From Microplitis mediator (Eukaryota > Arthropoda > Insecta > Hymenoptera > Braconidae), in the NCBI RefSeq assembly GCF_029852145.1, contig NC_079977.1:10040640-10104639 (forward strand): DNA of 64,000 nt, given 5' to 3'. Below are positions 60,702 to 64,000 of this stretch, piece after piece. The translations under genes were made by a program, and so were the position numbers. The notes under the pieces are model-generated. The model searched no databases. It saw only the letters and a list, made by a program, of their open reading frames with translations, and was not told the DNA's origin. Position 1 is the first letter of the stretch; every line of letters begins with the position of its first letter.

Positions 60702-62647
60702 ATGTATATATATTGTGACGTTATTTTTCGTATAGGGGTCAAATCAAAGTGAACGTCACAAACACCAACGGATTTATGGTATTTACGAGCATGGTAATTC
60801 AAGACTTATAATTTAGCTTACAGTAATTTACGATTTTTATACAGATTTTTGATTAAGTTATAGTTTAAGAATTGAATATGGAGTAACGTTTGGCTACAGT
60901 TATGAATTTTTGGATAAAGAAAATAAGAATTAAAATTAGAATTATTGAAAATTAGTATGGGATATGGTTTGAGATTAAAGTTTGGGAAAATGATTGTTTG
61001 AGTTTTGGATTTTTAGTATTTTGAGTATGTGGACGAGTCAGTGTTACCGTGGAGCAGGACTTAAATTAGTCTCCCGGTATCATCTGATGATAGAACCTAG
61101 TTCTATCCCTCTGAGACTTTTCGGTTGATTGCAGAGGTCTAGCTGAGATGCTAGTGCTCCAGTATATAAGGAATTTGACGGATGCAGAATGGGATCAGTT
61201 TTGGAGTTTTGGTTTGGCAGGCCTCAACAGTAATTCTGTGACCGTTGCTGTTGTGGAAGCCGTTTGGTCATTTTTAAATTATTAGTCTGACAGGCCTCAG
61301 AGGACAAGTCATGACCACTTGTACCGCTGAGGAAGTCATAGGTCACTTAGTTTATAAGTTTTATGATCCCAGCTGAAGTCTGTTCCAGGAGAGCAACTGC
61401 CAAGGATATCCATACTCAGAATGGGTTTAGTGAGTACGTTTGGTGAGGACTTGAGCCTCCAGTTACCGTTATAGTAAAGATTGGGTTGGATTTTAGAATT
61501 TAGAATATAGAGGTCAGTTATTGATAACGATAGGATTGAGTTTGGGGTTTTTAGAATTGAGAATTGAGAGAAAAAAAGTCGAAGGGAGACCTTCGAGGAG
61601 TACGGACGTGGGCATTCGACTCTAGTCGCTTGAAGCGAGTAGACGTGTGCAGTAATGGCGCTACAGTTCAAGGCATTGCAGAAAGCTACAGATTAAGATT
61701 ATTGCTACAGAAGTATTATTAAAAACAGTGTAAGACGTTACTTGATATTTATTCACCAGACATCAGGTATGAACTAATTATTATAAATAATTAATCGAGT
61801 TCGAGTCAAAAGTCTTGAGGTATTATGCTCCTGTTTTAATTAAAGAAAAGATTTAATATCTGAGAGAATTACGAGAATAGTGTTACATTTTTAGAGTCAC
61901 GATCATGTTCCATTGTTAATATTATTTTATAAAAGAATTATAAGAAATATGTTTGATTGTTAAACCAATTAGTGTCTAATTAACATCGAAATGAGACCCA
62001 TGTACGTTAGTTTTACGATTTTGCTAAAGAGAATGTTCTAGAGTATCGAATCCATAATTATTGTTCTAGTTTACCAAATATTATCTGATTATCGTTTAGT
62101 TCTAGTTAATTAATTGTTTTATTTATAAAATATCGATACGTATCATTTAGATGTCAATTTACCTTCCGTTAAGATTAATTTTATTGTATTCAGCATTCGT
62201 TATAGAGACAAAACATTATTTGTACTGAACTATCGTATTTTATTTATTGTTAAATAGAGTTTTGGGATTATTTGTTGTTAAATAAAAGTTGCAAATTTAA
62301 AAATGAATCGACATGACTTTGGGAATGATGTAACCCGGACCACTCCTTCTCTCCATAAACCTACACACTGAGCGACACCATGGCATACCGTAACTCTACT
62401 TTTAGTTTTCCAGTCTCCGTTTTGTTTTGCTAATATGTTCTGAGCACTTTGTTAAGTTTTAGTTTTAGTTTTGTCTATGCGTGGTTTTGGTGATAATTCC
62501 ACAGATCAAAAATTATCCAAAACTTCATGATTTACTGGTTTGGTGATTCCAGTGATAAAAATTACCTGGCGCCCTATTCGTATTGTCACGGGAGGCTAAA
62601 GGCAGAGAACGAAGTTATAGCGCAGAAATTAGCGTCTAGTTTTTGTG

Positions 62648-62650
<3 letters not shown>
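60698..62650. other. Non-coding, LTR-like composition, unassigned
   Basis: Contains two diverged GGCAGGCCTCA/GACAGGCCTCA blocks near 61218 and 61289, each followed ~45 bp later by a GAGGAAGTC/TGGAAGCC complement that would fold into a stem. No ORF with a domain was found. It may be retroelement LTR/leader sequence, but no primer site or ends were located. Confidence 0.35.

Positions 62651-62689
<39 letters not shown>
62651..62689. repeat. (TA)n microsatellite
   Basis: About 39 bp of TA directly before palindrome F7. Confidence 0.95.
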
Positions 62690-62693
<4 letters not shown>

Positions 62694-64000
62694 GGTGTCC
62701 GTTATTTACCAAATTAGATTTTTTTACTTGGGTATGATATAAATCATATATTTGTGATCCAAAAATAATAAAAAAAAACAAAAAAGTTTATTCTAATGCC
62801 GTTTAACCCTGCCTAAGTAATGATACATTCTCATTTCAGTACAATGAGAAAAATGTAATTACTTGCTTAAAAATGAGTGCACAGTAATGACTAATACATA
62901 TTTTTGTAGGAAATTTCCCGCTCTTCAAAAAAGGTCTCTTATGTTTTTTCCGTGAATCCAACTGTTTAAGAGATATTGATAGTCAAAGTTAGATTTTCTT
63001 AACAACGTTTTTGTTTGAAATTTTATAACTCTCTAACACCTAGACATAAAATTAAGCGCTGTAAACTTTCTTGTAAGAAATTTATTGCTCTTCAAAAAAG
63101 GTATCCAACACTTTTTCCCTAAATCCAACTATTTGAGTAATATCGAAGCTCAAAGTTGATAGATTTAAAAATGAATGTTTTTCGATTAAAATTCTATATC
63201 TCTCCAGCAAACGAATATTTACGTAAGCTTTTAACAGTTTTTTGTTGGAAATTTACCGCTCTACAAAAAAGGTCTCAATAATTTTTTCGATAAACTCAAC
63301 CGTTTAAGAGATATTTGAGCTCGAAAAAAAAGAAATTTCTTATATCATCAGAGCAAAATTTTGTGTTGGTTTGTGAAACTTTTCTTTCAACTTAAAGCTT
63401 GAATATTTCTTAAACGGTTGAGTTTATCAGAAAAATTACAGAATCCTTTTTTGTAGAGCGGTAAATTTCCGACAAAAAACTGTTAAAAGCCTACGTAAAT
63501 ATTCATTTGCTGGAGAGTTATAGAATTTTAATCGAAAAACATTCAATTTATTTATCTATCAAGTGTGAGCCTCGATATCACTAAAATAGTTGGATTTAGG
63601 GAAAAAGTGCTGGATACCTTTTTTGAAGAGCAATAAATTTCCTACAAGACAGTTTACAGCGCTTAATTTTATGTCTAGGTGTTAGAGAGTTATAAAATTT
63701 CAAACAAAAACGCAAATTTTTTTAAACAAATCTAACTGACCTTCAATATCTCTTAAACACTTGGATTCACGAAAAAAACATAAGAGACCTTTTTTGAAGA
63801 GCGGAAAATTTCCTACAAAAATATGTATTAGTCATTACTGTGCACTCATTTTTAAGCAAGTAATTACATTTTTTTCATTGTACTGAGTGAGAATGTATCA
63901 TTACTTAGGCAGGGTTAAACGGCATTAGAATAAACTTTTTTATTTTTTTTTATTATTTTTGGATCACAAATATACGATTTAGATCATACCCAAATGAAAA
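62690..64000. mobile_element. Palindromic element F7, ~1.34 kb, runs off the window
   Basis: Starts TTAGGGTGTCCG after (TA)n. The second arm is present to within ~30 bp of its expected end near 64031; centre ~63360. Each arm carries three hairpin modules (left arm near 62900, 63070 and 63240) at ~170-bp spacing. Non-coding. Confidence 0.85.

Noticed and set aside
60546..60802. Frames with Ser-Leu or Arg-Glu repeats
   Set aside because: Translation of the (TC)n tract.

Overview
This is a strongly AT-rich eukaryotic (insect) window that is almost entirely transposable-element territory. The mix of elements suggests a hymenopteran, probably a parasitoid wasp. That is an inference from the Ty3/gypsy families present, including a CsRn1-type element with a tRNA-Trp primer site, from the many very large palindromic elements in (TA)n tracts, and from an intact gene resembling the P33/Ac92 sulfhydryl oxidase of large insect DNA viruses. 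Species cannot be named from sequence alone. No operons, CRISPR arrays or bacterial signals are present.

Layout. 0-5 kb: a 232-bp tandem repeat, a decayed Ulp1-type (C48) cysteine protease fragment, and a dead Tc1-like transposon on the minus strand. 5.15-5.88 kb: the intact 241-codon P33/Ac92-like sulfhydryl oxidase, whose stop codon directly abuts a 1.85-kb palindromic element. 8.5-14.2 kb: a broken CsRn1-clade Ty3/gypsy element (LTR, tRNA-Trp primer site, gag remnants, pol), its gag interrupted by another AT-rich insertion. 14.2-17.15 kb: two related LTR ends with leaders facing each other across a (TA)n tract. 17.15-25.2 kb (minus): an env-bearing Ty3/gypsy provirus with gag, protease, pol (three in-frame stops) and a chuvirus-type glycoprotein. 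25.4-32.7 kb: low-complexity, palindromic and tandem repeats plus a ~0.75-kb dispersed repeat. 32.7-44.4 kb: a third gypsy element (minus) cut by a palindrome, then three large palindromes in series between two divergently oriented LTR starts. 48.3-49.5 kb (minus): probable terminal exon of a gene with one C2H2 finger. 50.0-52.0 kb: an LTR-like region with arrays of tiny hairpins. 53.6-59.9 kb: a repeat copy split by two large insertions, each holding further nested elements; its inverted partner is at 45.8-46.8 kb. 60-62.6 kb: simple repeats and another LTR-like region. 62.69 kb to the end: one more large palindrome running off the window.

Genes that look alive are few: the sulfhydryl-oxidase gene and the C2H2 exon. 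The gypsy #2 gag and env frames are open, but its pol is stopped, so that provirus cannot be autonomous as read. The most unusual content is structural. At least six palindromes of 1-3.7 kb share ~170-bp internal modules with a small hairpin. A second class consists of elements built from degenerate short self-complementary motifs with A-tract-containing inverted ends. (TA)n tracts occur at nearly every breakpoint.
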